Assembly (NCBI GenBank): GCA_947455845.1
Contig: CANGQE010000073.1
Coordinates: 1-6,896, forward strand
Direction of reading: 5' to 3'
Source: Rickettsiales bacterium
GTDB taxonomy: Bacteria; Pseudomonadota; Alphaproteobacteria; Rickettsiales; UBA1997
Length of the DNA stretch: 6,896 bases
The notes below the pieces were generated by a model. It was not told where the DNA came from and searched no databases. It was given only the letters and a program-made list of their open reading frames with translations. Below, piece by piece: positions 6,411 through 6,896 of the stretch. How positions within the stretch are numbered: the stretch's first letter is position 1; each line of letters starts with the position of its first letter. Made by a program: the position numbers and the translations under genes.

Positions 6411-6731
6411 CTACCCAAAACTCACCCTAAAACTCGCCGAATCCTTATATTGCACTTGGTTGTGATTGTAGCTCATAGTAGTACGCGGATCATTATGTCC
6501 CGCGGTTTGTTGCACATGCTGCAAATCACATCCCGCCTCAAGTGCTTTAGTGATAAAAGTTGCTCGCGCACAGTGAGGCCTTGTCCTTTCTAGATTAGCA
6601 CCATCAGCATATTTCTGCCAGAGTCGCCAAATTGAAGTAGTACTCATCGGCTTAGTAACATCATTTTGCTTCGGATTATTCGACATTCTTGGAAACACCG
6701 GAAGATCATCGGCAATTTTTAACCTGATATT
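6411..6731 (-). pseudogene. Tyrosine recombinase (phage-type integrase), C-terminal catalytic fragment
   Basis: Site-specific recombinases of this family cut and join DNA with a catalytic R-H-R-H/W-Y set. The fragment reads NIRLKIADDLPVFPRMSN..., then HCARATFITKALEAG with the His-x-x-Arg box, AGHNDPRTTMSYNH with the Gly-His and the nucleophile Tyr, and ends ...SFRVSFG before TAG at 6411-6413. The first catalytic Arg (box I) and the whole N-terminal DNA-binding domain are missing; about 106 residues remain of a usual 300-400. Protein-like sequence stops where repeat copy C begins at 6732, although the frame stays open to the TAA at 6765-6767. A GTG at 6698 could start a 95-residue peptide, but it would not be an active recombinase. 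It marks a past integrative element here. Confidence 0.85.
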
Positions 6732-6769
6732 GGGTGACCTACAGGAAACGGAGATTATTGTACGTTAAG
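6732..6769 (+). repeat. 38-bp repeat family, copy C
   Basis: Reads GGGTGACCTACAGGAAACGG and ends GTACGTTAAG; it aligns gaplessly to copies L and R over 38 bases. It lies exactly at the truncated 5' edge of the recombinase remnant. The minus strand reads S-L-T-Y-N-N-L-R-F-L-stop in the frame shared with copies L and R. Confidence 0.8.
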
Positions 6770-6787
6770 GATTTAAAATACTCAATT

Positions 6788-6881
6788 TCAGGAAATTAAA
6801 AAGTGACTTCAGATCAGTAGAATCAACGGTTTTGTCAAAATCCTATGGGGATTTTCCCCTAAATGTGCAATTTTACCCAAT
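6788..6881 (+). repeat. Palindrome-containing dispersed repeat, copy B
   Basis: Second copy of the element at 6188-6281, starting 18 bases after repeat copy C. The GGGGATTTTCCCC core and the following TTTTACCCAAT are kept; after 6881 the two copies diverge, so this right end looks like the true boundary. The remaining 15 bases to the window end show nothing recognisable. Confidence 0.7.
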
Positions 6882-6896
6882 AGGACACGATTCCAA

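Noticed and set aside
1..6896. CRISPR array, tRNA or rRNA genes
   Set aside because: No regularly spaced direct repeats, no cloverleaf-like sequence with a GGTTCRAAT-type T-loop in context, and no rRNA core sequence were seen on either strand.

Overview
The window reads as accessory DNA full of mobile-element debris, carrying two long genes of unknown exact function. The moderately AT-rich composition, a giant ankyrin-repeat protein, a group II intron, a broken tyrosine recombinase, an isolated IS-like end and several families of short dispersed repeats would fit a repeat-rich, host-associated bacterium. A Rickettsiales-like or other intracellular alphaproteobacterium is my best guess. This rests on style of content only, because no housekeeping or rRNA marker is present.

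Layout. Positions 1-507 (minus) hold the N-terminal 169 codons of a group II intron reverse transcriptase/maturase, starting at TTG behind a strong ribosome binding site. Positions 508 to about 985 are the matching 5' part of the intron RNA. Positions 986-1342 hold no secure gene, only a weak 76-codon frame, a 31-bp repeat copy and a 17-bp palindrome. Positions 1343-4495 (minus) encode a 1050-residue protein with a helical N-terminal two thirds, ankyrin repeats near residues 711-786 and 861-886, and a hydrophobic segment near 801-830. Positions 4496-4951 are a non-coding divergent region containing an isolated IS6-like terminal sequence, two inverted copies of a 38-bp repeat and a very AT-rich core. 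Positions 4952-6178 (plus) encode a 408-residue protein of unknown function with one candidate membrane segment and a charged tail. Its 3' end looks broken by a one-base slip in an A-run and by a palindromic repeat, and the probable original C-terminus lies in the same frame at 6284-6409. Positions 6411-6731 (minus) are the C-terminal catalytic part of a tyrosine recombinase, cut off at another copy of the 38-bp repeat (6732-6769). A second copy of the palindromic repeat follows at 6788-6881.

How it fits together. The ankyrin gene and the 408-residue gene are divergently transcribed from a region built from repeats. I see no operon and cannot show that they work together. The clearest new signal is the 38-bp repeat family. 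It has four copies, each at a gene edge or within a dubious open frame, and in one reading frame three of them encode the same short peptide tail (S-L-T-Y-x-x-x-R-x-L), twice followed by a stop at the same position. This suggests they are relics of the 3' end of a repeated gene, or of a coding mobile-element end, around which flanking genes were truncated.
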